Origin: Pseudomonadota bacterium
GTDB taxonomy: Bacteria; Pseudomonadota; Alphaproteobacteria; Sphingomonadales; Sphingomonadaceae
NCBI GenBank assembly: GCA_023433445.1
Contig: JAEZCS010000058.1
Coordinates: 1-64,000 of the forward strand
Direction: 5' to 3'
DNA length: 64,000 nt
This document shows, one piece after another, positions 53,390-61,935 of the stretch (the first letter of the stretch is position 1; the number at the start of each line of letters is the position of its first letter). The position numbers were made by a program, and so were the translations under genes. Under the pieces are notes generated by a model. It was not told the DNA's origin and did no database searches. It was given only the letters and a program-made list of their open reading frames with translations.

Positions 53390-56281
53390 ATGCCCCGTCG
53401 CGTGACCCTGACCGATCGCCAGCGCGACGCGCTACTTCGTTTGCCGGTCGATCAGGGCGAGTTGCTGCGGCATTACACCCTCAGCGATGAGGATCTCGGA
53501 CATATCCGGCAGCGCCGCAGACCTCACAATCGTTTCGGCTTCGCGCTGCAACTGTGCGTGCTGCGTTACCCCGGTCGGGTGCTGCCGCCGGGCGAAGTGA
53601 TCCCGGCGCCAGTAACGGATTTTATCGCGGCCCAACTCGGGCTGAGCGGCGATGATCTGCTTCTCTATGCCATGCGCGAGGAAACGCGGCATGAGCATCT
53701 GGCGGACCTGCGCAGGATCTACGGCTACCGCGCCTTTTCAGGTCGCGGTGCCCGCGATCTGCGTGAATGGATCGCGCGGGAGGCCGAGACGGCGACATCA
53801 AATGAGGATCTTGCTCGCCGCTTTGTCGGAGAATGCCGTCGTTTACGCACGATCCTACCAGCTCCATCGACGATCGAGCGGCTGTGCGCCGACGCATTGG
53901 TCGACGCCGAGCGCCGGATTGAGGATCGTATCGCCCGCCGCGTCACGCCCGCTCTGGGCGAGCAGTTGGCCACCTTGCTGGAAGATACGATGGACGGTCG
54001 CATTACCCGGTTTGTCTGGCTGCGGCAATTTGAGGCAGGCGCGAACTCCGCCGCCGCCAACCGACTGATGGATCGACTGGAGTATCTCCAGGACATCGAT
54101 CTTCCCACAGACCTCGTGGTCGGCGTGCCGCCGCACAGAGTCAGCCGGTTGCGCCGGCAAGGCGAGCGCTATTATGCCGATGGTATGCGCGATCTGCCCG
54201 AAGAAAGGCGGCTAGCGATCCTCGCGGTGTGTGCGCTGGAATGGCGGGCATCGCTGGCCGATGTCGTCGTGGAAACCCATGATCGCATTGTCGGCCGCCT
54301 CTATCGGGCGTCCGAGCGCCTTTGCAGCACCAGGATCGCCGACGAAAAGGCGGCCGTGCGGGACACACTGAAATCCTTTGCCGACATTGGAGGTGCGCTG
54401 CTCGGGGCGCAGGACGATGGCGCGGCGCTGGAAAGAGTCATCATCACGGGGCCTGGCTGGGAACGATTGAGAACCCTCGTCGCCACGGCCTCGGCTCTGA
54501 CCAACGTCCTTGCGGCCGATCCCCTCAGCCGCGTGCTGGACGGCTATCACCGTTTCCGCCTCTATGTGCCCCGGATGCTGCGACTGCTCGACATGCAGGG
54601 CGCGCCGATCGCCACGCCCCTTCTGGCGGCCGTCGCGATCCTGCGGAACGGGATCAGGGCCGACCCTCCCATGGATTTTCTGCGCCCCAACTCCAAATGG
54701 CATCGCCATCTCCGCGCCGGGCCCGCCGGTGACTACCGGCTTTGGGAAATCGCGGTGCTGTTCCATATCCGCGACGCCTTTCGGTCCGGCGACATATGGC
54801 TGGTGGGTTCGCGTCGCTATGCCGACCTCAAGCAGATACTACTCCCAGCCCAAGCGATAGAACATACCGCTCGCCTTACCGTGCCGCTGCGGCCCCATGA
54901 GTGGCTCGCGGAACGTAAGGCGCGAATGGATGAACGGCTGAAGGAACTGGGTCGTGCGGCGCGGGCCGGGGCGATCCCCGGCGGCATCATAGAAAATGGC
55001 AGGCTTCATATCGACAAGCTCAAGGCCGACACGCCGGAAGGCGCAGAGAATCTCGTGCTCGATCTATACCAACAGCTTCCGCCCGCCAGGATCACCGACC
55101 TGTTGCTGGAAGTCGATGAGCGAACCGGATTTTCCGAAGCCTTCACCCATTTGCGCACCGGGGCGCCCTGTGTGGACCGGATCGGGCTGATGAACGTCCT
55201 GCTGGCGGAAGGCGTCAATCTTGGCCTGCGCAAGATGGCGGCGGCGACCAACACGCACAGCTTCTGGGAATTGCTGCGAATTGCCCGCTGGCATGTCGAA
55301 GGCAGCGCCTATGATAGGGCGCTTGCCATGATAGTCGAGGCGCATGGTGCGCTTCCCATGGCGGCGTTCTGGGGCCAGGGCCACTCCGCCTCCAGCGATG
55401 GGCAGTTCTTCGTCGCCACTGAACAGGGCGAAGCGATGAACATGGTCAACGCGAAATATGGCAATGTCCCGGGCCTAAAAGGATACAGCCATGTCTCCGA
55501 TCAATACGCGCCATTCGCCACGCAGGTCATCCCGGCAACCGTCAGCGAGGCACCCTATATTCTCGACGGGCTGCTCATGAACGACGCAGGCCGCCTTGTC
55601 CGTCAGCACTTTGCCGACACAGGTGGCTTTACCGATCATGTGTTCGCGGCATGCGCGCTCCTCGGCTACAGGTTCGCGCCGCGCATCCGTGACCTGCCTC
55701 AAAAGCGGCTCTATGCCTTCGCTCCTGGTGCTACGCCCGCCAATGTGCGGGGGCTGGTCGGCGGAAAAATCAACGAACCGCTCATCGAGCGGAACTGGCC
55801 TGACATCTTGCGGGTCATGGCCACGATCGCGGCGGGCATCGTTGCGCCCAGCCAGATTCTGCGCAAGCTGGCCTCCTATCCTCGCCAAAATGAATTGGCC
55901 CTTGCCCTGCGAGAAGTCGGCCGTGTCGAGCGAACCTTGTTCATGATCGACTGGATTCTCGACGCGGGCCTACAACGCCAGGCTCAGATCGGCCTCAATA
56001 AAGGCGAAGCCCATCATGCCCTGAAGCGGGCCATCAGCTTTCATCGGCGCGGTGAAATCCGGGACCGATCGGGCGAAGGCCAGCATTATCGCATCGCCGG
56101 CATGAACCTGTTGGCCGCCATCATCATATTCTGGAACACAATGAAACTCGGAGATGTTGTCAGAAGCCGAGCCGCTGACGGCGCTGCCATCCCGCCCGAT
56201 CTTCTCGCTCATGTCTCGCCGCTGGGCTGGGAGCACATCAACCTGACTGGCGAATATCGCTGGCCAAAATCCTTAGCGTAG
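53390..56281 (+). CDS. tnpA: Tn3-family transposase
   Basis: 963 residues, normal for Tn3 TnpA. MPRRVTLTDRQRDALLRLP starts the N-terminal DUF4158-like DNA-binding domain. The catalytic part includes the Asp in HSASSDGQFFV, a second Asp in ERNWPDILRVMA and the Glu in NELALALREVGRVERT. The end TGEYRWP is conserved. The ATG at 53390 is chosen because family alignment starts there; longer frames overlap the resolvase. Stop codon lies within the right inverted repeat. Confidence 0.95.
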   Translation: MPRRVTLTDRQRDALLRLPVDQGELLRHYTLSDEDLGHIRQRRRPHNRFGFALQLCVLRYPGRVLPPGEVIPAPVTDFIAAQLGLSGDDLLLYAMREETRHEHLADLRRIYGYRAFSGRGARDLREWIAREAETATSNEDLARRFVGECRRLRTILPAPSTIERLCADALVDAERRIEDRIARRVTPALGEQLATLLEDTMDGRITRFVWLRQFEAGANSAAANRLMDRLEYLQDIDLPTDLVVGVPPHRVSRLRRQGERYYADGMRDLPEERRLAILAVCALEWRASLADVVVETHDRIVGRLYRASERLCSTRIADEKAAVRDTLKSFADIGGALLGAQDDGAALERVIITGPGWERLRTLVATASALTNVLAADPLSRVLDGYHRFRLYVPRMLRLLDMQGAPIATPLLAAVAILRNGIRADPPMDFLRPNSKWHRHLRAGPAGDYRLWEIAVLFHIRDAFRSGDIWLVGSRRYADLKQILLPAQAIEHTARLTVPLRPHEWLAERKARMDERLKELGRAARAGAIPGGIIENGRLHIDKLKADTPEGAENLVLDLYQQLPPARITDLLLEVDERTGFSEAFTHLRTGAPCVDRIGLMNVLLAEGVNLGLRKMAAATNTHSFWELLRIARWHVEGSAYDRALAMIVEAHGALPMAAFWGQGHSASSDGQFFVATEQGEAMNMVNAKYGNVPGLKGYSHVSDQYAPFATQVIPATVSEAPYILDGLLMNDAGRLVRQHFADTGGFTDHVFAACALLGYRFAPRIRDLPQKRLYAFAPGATPANVRGLVGGKINEPLIERNWPDILRVMATIAAGIVAPSQILRKLASYPRQNELALALREVGRVERTLFMIDWILDAGLQRQAQIGLNKGEAHHALKRAISFHRRGEIRDRSGEGQHYRIAGMNLLAAIIIFWNTMKLGDVVRSRAADGAAIPPDLLAHVSPLGWEHINLTGEYRWPKSLA

Positions 56282-56309
56282 GATTTCGCCCCCTCCCGCA
56301 AACGCCCCC
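56272..56309 (-). repeat. right terminal inverted repeat of the Tn3-type element
   Basis: 38 bp, read inward starts GGGGGCGTTTGCGGG and ends ACGCTAAG; followed by the target duplicate TGATA. It overlaps the last codons of tnpA. Confidence 0.94.
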
Positions 56310-56823
56310 TGATATGGATCAAGCCGCGAATATGGGTCACTTCCCCTTCTTCGCTCGACTGGGCGCAAGGTCGGGGACGTCTCCAAACTCTTCCTACCTT
56401 TCCCCAGTCGATTCCAGGCCTCGCCGCCTGCCTGCGCGCCTCCGCTTCGCTGCATAAGGGGCTCGGTATGAAAACCTGCCCCCGGCTCGATCCTTTCCCC
56501 AAAACCATGCGCCTTGGCGATGTGCCAATTCTGGACGAGTAAAGTTTTGCTAAAAAAATATGTCGATGCGTTAACTTTCTTACCCCTAGGAAAGCCGTGA
56601 GTTTGATGATGAACGCCCCAGTTTCTAGGTGCTTATCGGGCAAGAATAAGGGTCCATACTCAACTTTGGGTATATATCATCTGTTAGCTTTTTGTTAATT
56701 ACTCACCCAGCGAAGGGGTAGTCTAAAAGAAAGTCGCCACCCTTACAGCGAGGCACTGATCAGTCGCTCCCAATGGAGACGGGGACGATGGTTCAGCTAC
56801 GTTGAAAGTTGGGGAAGTGGTCT

Positions 56824-56910
56824 ATGTCGAAGAAGCACCTGACGGACAGGGCGATGCTGTTCATGACGCAGCCTTACTCTGCTTATTCAGGAGTTCACCC
56901 GTCGCTCTGA
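56824..56910 (+). CDS. possible 28-residue leader peptide upstream of csgF
   Basis: Within the 765-bp gap 56310-57074 an ATG at 56824, with GGGGAAG eight to ten bases upstream, opens a 28-codon frame starting MSKKHLTDRAMLFMTQPYSA and ending at TGA 56910. The gap also has A+T-rich tracts (about 56545-56580 and 56665-56705) that could hold the csg promoter. The peptide matches nothing I know and may be chance. Confidence 0.3.
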   Translation: MSKKHLTDRAMLFMTQPYSAYSGVHPSL

Positions 56911-57074
56911 CGCGATGATCTGCGCCCCGACCGGGGGTCCATCCTTCTTAAAATTAGCTGCTGCCCCGGACGCTCACCCGTTCGGGCACTGACGACACGC
57001 ATCTTCGCGTGACCTTTTGCCGGGGCCTGCCCCTGCGAAGCGACGCACGTGAAGCAAGCAAAAGGGCTTGAATA

Positions 57075-57587
57075 GTGAAGCATCTACGACTGGCCGTTCT
57101 TGGGATAGCCGTTTTGGCAACCCCCGTTTCAGCGCAAGAACTGAAATTTGAGTTCCGCAATCCTTCTTTCGGCGGAAACCCTTTCAACTCCGACCATCTG
57201 CTCGCCACGGCGACCGCGCAGCGGCCACCGCAAAAGTCGAACGGCGCTAACGGCACCGGGGAACTGACCGAGGCGCAGCTGTTCGCCCGTCAGATTCAGA
57301 GCCGGCTGCTGTCAGCCCTGTCGTCGAGCGTGGTGGAAGCCATCACCGGATCGGATCCGGGCACGTCGGGCGAGTTCACCGTGGGCGACCAGAAAATCTC
57401 CTTCGAACGTACGCTGCGCGAAATCCGCCTGAGCATCTTCGACAATTCGACCGGCGAGACGACCGACATCGTCGTTCCGGTGCTGACACTCAACACCGCG
57501 AACGCAGCCGCAGCATCGACCAACGGCTCGGTCGAAAGCTCGCTAGCCGCCAGCCTCACCGGCAACACCAGTCTGACGGGGCAGTAA
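57075..57587 (+). CDS. csgF: curli assembly protein CsgF
   Basis: 170 residues. Signal peptide of about 20 residues (LRLAVLGIAVLATPVSA) followed by the CsgF signature ELKFEFRNPSFGGNPFNSDHLL at the mature N-terminus (first 20 residues are the pore-binding part). DQKISFERTLREIRLSIFDN belongs to the C-terminal fold. CsgF binds the CsgG pore and holds the nucleated fibre at the surface. It ends one base before csgG. It is longer than E. coli CsgF (138 aa) mainly by a Ser/Ala/Thr-rich tail. Confidence 0.95.
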   Translation: MKHLRLAVLGIAVLATPVSAQELKFEFRNPSFGGNPFNSDHLLATATAQRPPQKSNGANGTGELTEAQLFARQIQSRLLSALSSSVVEAITGSDPGTSGEFTVGDQKISFERTLREIRLSIFDNSTGETTDIVVPVLTLNTANAAAASTNGSVESSLAASLTGNTSLTGQ

Positions 57588-57588
57588 G

Positions 57589-58659
57589 ATGAACATCAGG
57601 GGGAATATCGTGAAGCGTTCGGCTGCTGCTGCGCTTGTCGGCTGCATGGCGGCCACTCTTGGGGGTTGTGCGGTCCCGCACGAACTGGTGGCATCCGCCA
57701 GCTCCGCGCCGCAGATCGCGCCTGTCACGCCGGTCCAGCGTGACCTCATCTACCTACCGCCGCCGCCGCAGCCGGTGCCGATCGCAGTCTACAGCTTCAC
57801 TGACCAGACCGGCCAGCTGAAGCCCTCGGAAAACATCCAGAGCCTCTCGCGCGCCGTGACCCAGGGCGGCACCAGCGTCCTTATCAAGGCGCTGCGCGAC
57901 GCGGGCAACGGCAACTGGTTCACCGTGGTGGAGCGCGAACGGCTCGATAACCTGCTCAAAGAGCGCCAGATCATCCGCGAAATGCGCCAGCGCTACCTGG
58001 GCGAGGCGGAAACGCCCTCCAGCGTCCTGCCCTCGCTGCTCTTCGCCGGCATCCTGCTCGAAGGCGGCATCATCGGCTATGACAGCAACACCCAGACCGG
58101 TGGCCTCGGCGCCCGGTTCCTCGGCATCGGCGGCGACATGCAGTATCGCCAGAACACGGTCACCGTCTATCTGCGCGCCATCAGCGTGAAGACGGGCGAA
58201 GTGCTGGGCAATGTCGTGACGTCGAAGACCGTCGCGTCTGTCGCGCTCAACACCAACGTCTTCAAGTTCGTCCAGTTCGACGAACTGCTGGAAGGTGAAG
58301 CGGGCGTATCGGCCAACGAACCGGTGCAGATCGCGACGCAGGCCGCCATCGAAAAAGCGGTCTACGCCCTCATCATGGAAGGCGCGCAGCCCGGTGGCCG
58401 CCAGCTGTGGAGCTTTGCCGACACCGCTGCGGGCCAGACCTACCTCAATCATTATAAGGAAGAGAAGGAACGCGCCATCGCCGCCGCCTTCCGTCGGACG
58501 GGCCCCTATTACACTGACCCGATCGACGATCCGAAAAAGACCGCACGCGCCAAGGCCGCAAAGCCCCAGGCACGCGCATCTGACGCCCGCCAGGCCGCAC
58601 CGGCCAAGGTCGCCATCAACAACAAACCGAATTCCGCCGGTCAAACGACCGCGCGGTGA
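57589..58659 (+). CDS. csgG: curli secretion channel lipoprotein CsgG
   Basis: 356 residues. Lipobox LGGC with Cys27, then IAVYSFTDQTGQLKPSENIQ and GGTSVLIKALRDAGNGNWFT, VVERERLDNLLKERQIIRE and YLRAISVKTGEVLGNVVTSK, all standard CsgG. It forms the nonameric outer-membrane pore that exports curlins. A C-terminal extension of about 70 residues is rich in Lys, Ala and Pro, unlike the 277-residue E. coli protein. An internal GTG at 57610 with AGGGGGA upstream is an equally good start. Confidence 0.96.
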   Translation: MNIRGNIVKRSAAAALVGCMAATLGGCAVPHELVASASSAPQIAPVTPVQRDLIYLPPPPQPVPIAVYSFTDQTGQLKPSENIQSLSRAVTQGGTSVLIKALRDAGNGNWFTVVERERLDNLLKERQIIREMRQRYLGEAETPSSVLPSLLFAGILLEGGIIGYDSNTQTGGLGARFLGIGGDMQYRQNTVTVYLRAISVKTGEVLGNVVTSKTVASVALNTNVFKFVQFDELLEGEAGVSANEPVQIATQAAIEKAVYALIMEGAQPGGRQLWSFADTAAGQTYLNHYKEEKERAIAAAFRRTGPYYTDPIDDPKKTARAKAAKPQARASDARQAAPAKVAINNKPNSAGQTTAR

Positions 58660-58809
58660 AGAAACTCATCCCTCCCGAGCGGGGGGAGAGTGTGACGAGC
58701 GGGCAAGGAAAATCGAAGGCCTGCCCGCCCGGCGCTACCGAATTGGGGAGCCGGTAAGCCTAGCCGCCGCACAACATCGCGGCACTTGAGTTGAAACAGG
58801 AGGATTAAC
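58660..58809. promoter_or_regulatory. csgG-curlin intergenic region with hairpins
   Basis: 150 bp. CTCCC-gagcgg-GGGAG gives a stem-loop soon after the csgG stop (about 58670-58688), and GCGGGCA (from about 58700) can pair with TGCCCGC further on. AGGAGGATT lies just before the ATG at 58810 and is the strongest Shine-Dalgarno in this cluster. The hairpins could give partial termination or protect the 3' mRNA of the pore genes. Confidence 0.5.
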
Positions 58810-60825
58810 ATGATCAAGAAGCTTCTTATCGGCGCTTCGGCGCTGGCATTGGCGACAGGCGTCGCTAATGCGCAGGTTGTTGGCACGACGCCACCAATCA
58901 GCGGCAGCTACAACACGGCGACCATCGGAAACAACTATTCCGAAGTCGTTCAGAACGAGAACAACAACAGCGCGACGGTCGACCAGACCGCTCAGACGGG
59001 CCCCGCCAAGGCACGCTCGACCGTCGTGCAGGGCGTGGATGGTGTTGCCGGTTCGGGCGACAACCATGCCAAGGTGACGCAGTCGGGTACGGGCAAGAAC
59101 TCTTCCTACGTCAAGCAAATCGGCACGAACCGTACCAACCTCGGTTACGAACCCGGCCTGTATCCCGTCCCCGCTGGTATCCCTGCTGGTTATGAGCAAA
59201 GCGTTGACATCAAGCAGAACAACAGCGGCAACTCGTCCAGCAATGCAAACAAGGCTGTTGTTCTTCAGGGCTCGCTGAACGCCGGCGGCCTCGCAAACCG
59301 CGCGGAAGTCGACCAGGACGGCCGCGGCAACGATGCAACGATCCAGCAGGGCGCCTTCAGCGGCGGCACTGACCCTGAAGAAGACGGGCGCATGTTTGGC
59401 CGCATCGAACAGGACGGCAGCAACAACAAGGCGCAGACCCTGCAGGGCGAAATCGACTATTCGACCACCAAGCAGGACGGCGAAAGCAACGTTGCCTATG
59501 TGTCCCAGTCCCCTGGCAACGTGAACGGCAGCGACACTCTTGGCCGCCGCAGCACGGTTGACCAGGATGGCGACGATAACGGCGCCTACGTCCTTCAGAC
59601 CGCCAACGACACGCGCAGCAGCGTCGAGCAAGACGGTGACGACAATGATGCTTTCGTGACCCAGACGGGCACGACCGCTTTCAGCGACATCAAGCAGGAT
59701 GGCGATCGCAACCGTTCCGACGTGGTCCAAGGTGGTGCTCGCGCCAACAGCGACGTCGACCAGGTCGGCAACCGCAACTCTGCCAAGGTCACGCAGAATG
59801 GCGCTGATGGCATCAGCAAGGTCGATCAGTCGGGCAGCAGCTACGCAGTGATCTTCCCGATCGAAAATCACAAGGCGACCGTAACTCAGAACTCAGCCGC
59901 CACTTCCTCCGACAGCTATGTCAAGCAGAGCGGCAACATCCACACGGCGACCGTCAACCAAGGCGCAAACCGCAACGACAGCGACATCGTACAGTCGGGT
60001 CGTGGCAGCAGCGCTCTGGTCAACCAGAACGCCAACTCGGATTATGCCAAGAGCGACATCAACCAGTCGGGCAACCGCCACAACGCGACGGTCAACCAGA
60101 ACGCCAGCTATAACGACAGCAAGATCATTCAGAAGAATGGTTCGCTGCTCGTCGGTGGCAGCACTGCCACTGTAAATCAGCTAGCGGGCTCGGCCAACGC
60201 ATCCAGCGAGATCCAGCAGAATGGCGAACTCAACCGGGCAACCGTCAACCAGTCGGGTCTGGGGATCGCTGGTGCTGGCACGCCTGAGAGCTACATCGAA
60301 CAGGTCGGCACCGCGAACTTGGCCACGCTGAACCAGTCCGGCGACTTTTCTGAAAGCAACGTCAATCAGGACGGTCTGACTAATGGTGCGCTCGTTACGC
60401 AGTCGGGTGCTCGCTCAGTGAGCGACATCGACCAGGTCGGCACGCTGAACGGCGCTCAGGTCACTCAGTCGGCTGCAAATGCGGTCAGCAGCACGACCAC
60501 TAGCATCGTCAACCAGAACGGCACGGGCAACCTCAGCCTCGTCAGCCAGTCTGGCAACGCTGCCGGTGCGCGCAGCGAAATCACCCAAAAGGGTGAGCTG
60601 AACTTCGCCGATGTTGCACAGTCGGGTTCGAAGGCGAAGAGCACGATCGTTCAGGACGGGCTCGCTAACCAGACCTTCGTGACTCAGACGAAATCCGACG
60701 TCGTCAGCATCGTCGGCCAGGACGGCATCGGCAACTACGCCACTGTTTTGCAGACTGCACAGGGCGCATCGTACAGCACGATCTCGCAGAACGGCAACGG
60801 CAACGTCGCCTCTGTCTCGCAGTAA
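58810..60825 (+). CDS. giant curlin-repeat amyloid protein (about 25 units)
   Basis: 671 residues. Signal peptide ends at ATGVANA. The mature part is almost wholly built of units of the form S-x-(I/V)-x-Q-x-G-x2-N-x-A-x-V-x-Q, the curlin repeat. About 25 can be lined up by eye, for example STVDQDGDDNGAYVLQ, SSVEQDGDDNDAFVTQ and STISQNGNGNVASVSQ at the end. E. coli CsgA has five. The early units are Asp-rich (QDGDDN), which may delay self-assembly as gatekeepers. It should be exported by CsgG and form fibres. It is the main structural subunit candidate. Confidence 0.92.
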   Translation: MIKKLLIGASALALATGVANAQVVGTTPPISGSYNTATIGNNYSEVVQNENNNSATVDQTAQTGPAKARSTVVQGVDGVAGSGDNHAKVTQSGTGKNSSYVKQIGTNRTNLGYEPGLYPVPAGIPAGYEQSVDIKQNNSGNSSSNANKAVVLQGSLNAGGLANRAEVDQDGRGNDATIQQGAFSGGTDPEEDGRMFGRIEQDGSNNKAQTLQGEIDYSTTKQDGESNVAYVSQSPGNVNGSDTLGRRSTVDQDGDDNGAYVLQTANDTRSSVEQDGDDNDAFVTQTGTTAFSDIKQDGDRNRSDVVQGGARANSDVDQVGNRNSAKVTQNGADGISKVDQSGSSYAVIFPIENHKATVTQNSAATSSDSYVKQSGNIHTATVNQGANRNDSDIVQSGRGSSALVNQNANSDYAKSDINQSGNRHNATVNQNASYNDSKIIQKNGSLLVGGSTATVNQLAGSANASSEIQQNGELNRATVNQSGLGIAGAGTPESYIEQVGTANLATLNQSGDFSESNVNQDGLTNGALVTQSGARSVSDIDQVGTLNGAQVTQSAANAVSSTTTSIVNQNGTGNLSLVSQSGNAAGARSEITQKGELNFADVAQSGSKAKSTIVQDGLANQTFVTQTKSDVVSIVGQDGIGNYATVLQTAQGASYSTISQNGNGNVASVSQ

Positions 60826-60840
60826 TCGCGCACAAGAAGT

Positions 60841-60865
60841 GCGGGGCGGCGTCACGCCGTCCCGC
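60841..60865. terminator. hairpin after the giant curlin gene (attenuator or terminator)
   Basis: A 10-bp stem GCGGGGCGGC / GCCGTCCCGC with one G-U pair and loop GTCAC, 15 bp after the stop codon. It is not followed by a T-run, so read-through to the next curlin gene is likely. Confidence 0.55.
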
Positions 60866-60952
60866 ATCCTTCTCCTCAGCGAAGCCGGGCGCTTTGTTCA
60901 GGTGAAGGATGATCGGCCATCTAAGGCCCGGAATGCCGAGAAGGAGCATGAC

Positions 60953-61876
60953 ATGCAGACGACAGGCAATTGGACGCGCAAGGCACGCTTGATCGCGGCG
61001 CTCGGTTCGGCGGCGATGGCTACGCTGGCCGCATGCTCCGGCGCCAGCGCCCAGTCGATCGCCTTCATCGAGCAGGTGGGCGATCGCAATGAAACCAGCA
61101 TTACGCAACGTGGCGAAAACAACAGCGCTGCGGTTACGATCAAGGGCAGCGACAATGGCGCAGGAGTCGTGTCTTCACAGACCCGATCGCTGGTAGCCTA
61201 TAATCGCCAGTCCTTGTTCGGAACGACGCTTCCCATCCTCTCCCCCCGTTCCGGCCCATCGGGCGGCACGCTCACCACGCCGGAGCTGGAAAGCGGCGTC
61301 GTTGACCAGAATGGCAAGGGCAATGTCGCCCGGGTCAACATCTTCGGCGATCAGAACCAATATCATGTCACGCAAAACGGTAATTACAACGCGGCCGTTC
61401 AGGCGGTGCGCGGCGCTGACAACCAGGTCGGCATCGTCCAGAACGGCGTCGGCAGCGGCAACCTTGCCGTGCAGGCCCAGGCCGGTAACCTCAACAGCGC
61501 CATTGCCCTGCAGAATGGCGGCAACAATGTCGCGGTTCAGCTTCAGGGCGGCGTTGGAGCAGGGATCTTAGGCGCTTCTGTCAAATTCGGCGCTGTTTCC
61601 CCAGCCGCCCTAGCTTCCAATCTCGGGGCCGCCAACTCTGCCGAAGTCAGCTTGTCGGCGATGTCTGGCGGCAGCGGCAATGTTTCGCTGCTCGAACAGA
61701 ATGGTGACAACAACACTGCGCTGCTGGTGCAGGCCGGTAACAACAACAGCATCGCTTTGCGCCAACCGGGCGACAGCTATGCTGTCGTCACCCAGCTAGG
61801 CAACAACCACTCGATCGGCATTGATCAGCGCGCGGGTACGATGGGCACCAGCCCGATCAGCGTCACCCAATATTGA
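60953..61876 (+). CDS. second curlin-repeat protein, possible lipoprotein/nucleator
   Basis: 307 residues, start at ATG 60953 with AAGGAG upstream. The signal region ATLAACSGASAQ offers two processing options: a lipobox L-A-A-C (Cys28) or signal peptidase I cleavage after ASA. Curlin units follow (FIEQVGDRNETSITQ, HVTQNGNYNAAVQAV, LLEQNGDNNTALLVQ) interrupted by a 40-residue insert and a hydrophobic stretch near residues 215-235. It ends ISVTQY, as fibre subunits often do. A nucleator (CsgB-like) role is plausible but inferred. Confidence 0.85.
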   Translation: MQTTGNWTRKARLIAALGSAAMATLAACSGASAQSIAFIEQVGDRNETSITQRGENNSAAVTIKGSDNGAGVVSSQTRSLVAYNRQSLFGTTLPILSPRSGPSGGTLTTPELESGVVDQNGKGNVARVNIFGDQNQYHVTQNGNYNAAVQAVRGADNQVGIVQNGVGSGNLAVQAQAGNLNSAIALQNGGNNVAVQLQGGVGAGILGASVKFGAVSPAALASNLGAANSAEVSLSAMSGGSGNVSLLEQNGDNNTALLVQAGNNNSIALRQPGDSYAVVTQLGNNHSIGIDQRAGTMGTSPISVTQY

Positions 61877-61880
61877 CGCT

Positions 61881-61901
61881 TGGCCCGTCCCTGACGGGCC
61901 A
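61881..61901. terminator. perfect hairpin between second and third curlin genes
   Basis: TGGCCCGTC-cct-GACGGGCCA, a 9-bp perfect stem with a 3-base loop, 5 bp after the stop codon. No T-run follows. It could act as an intra-operon attenuator or mRNA stabiliser. Confidence 0.55.
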
Positions 61902-61935
61902 GCTCATCCACCCGCTACGGGCTCAGGAGTAGAAA

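Larger units (their letters stand above)
50929..56309. mobile_element. complete Tn3-family transposon with a DUF1593 passenger
   Basis: The ends are 38-bp inverted repeats at 50929-50966 and 56272-56309 (35 of 38 positions identical by eye). The right one, read inward, begins GGGGGCGTTTGCGGG, and both end ACGCTAAG, a Tn3-family hallmark. Both sides are flanked by TGATA (50924-50928 and 56310-56314), a 5-bp target duplication as expected. Inside are a DUF1593 gene, a 14-codon ORF, a resolvase and a full-length transposase whose stop codon lies in the right repeat. The intact duplication suggests a fairly recent insertion. Confidence 0.95.
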
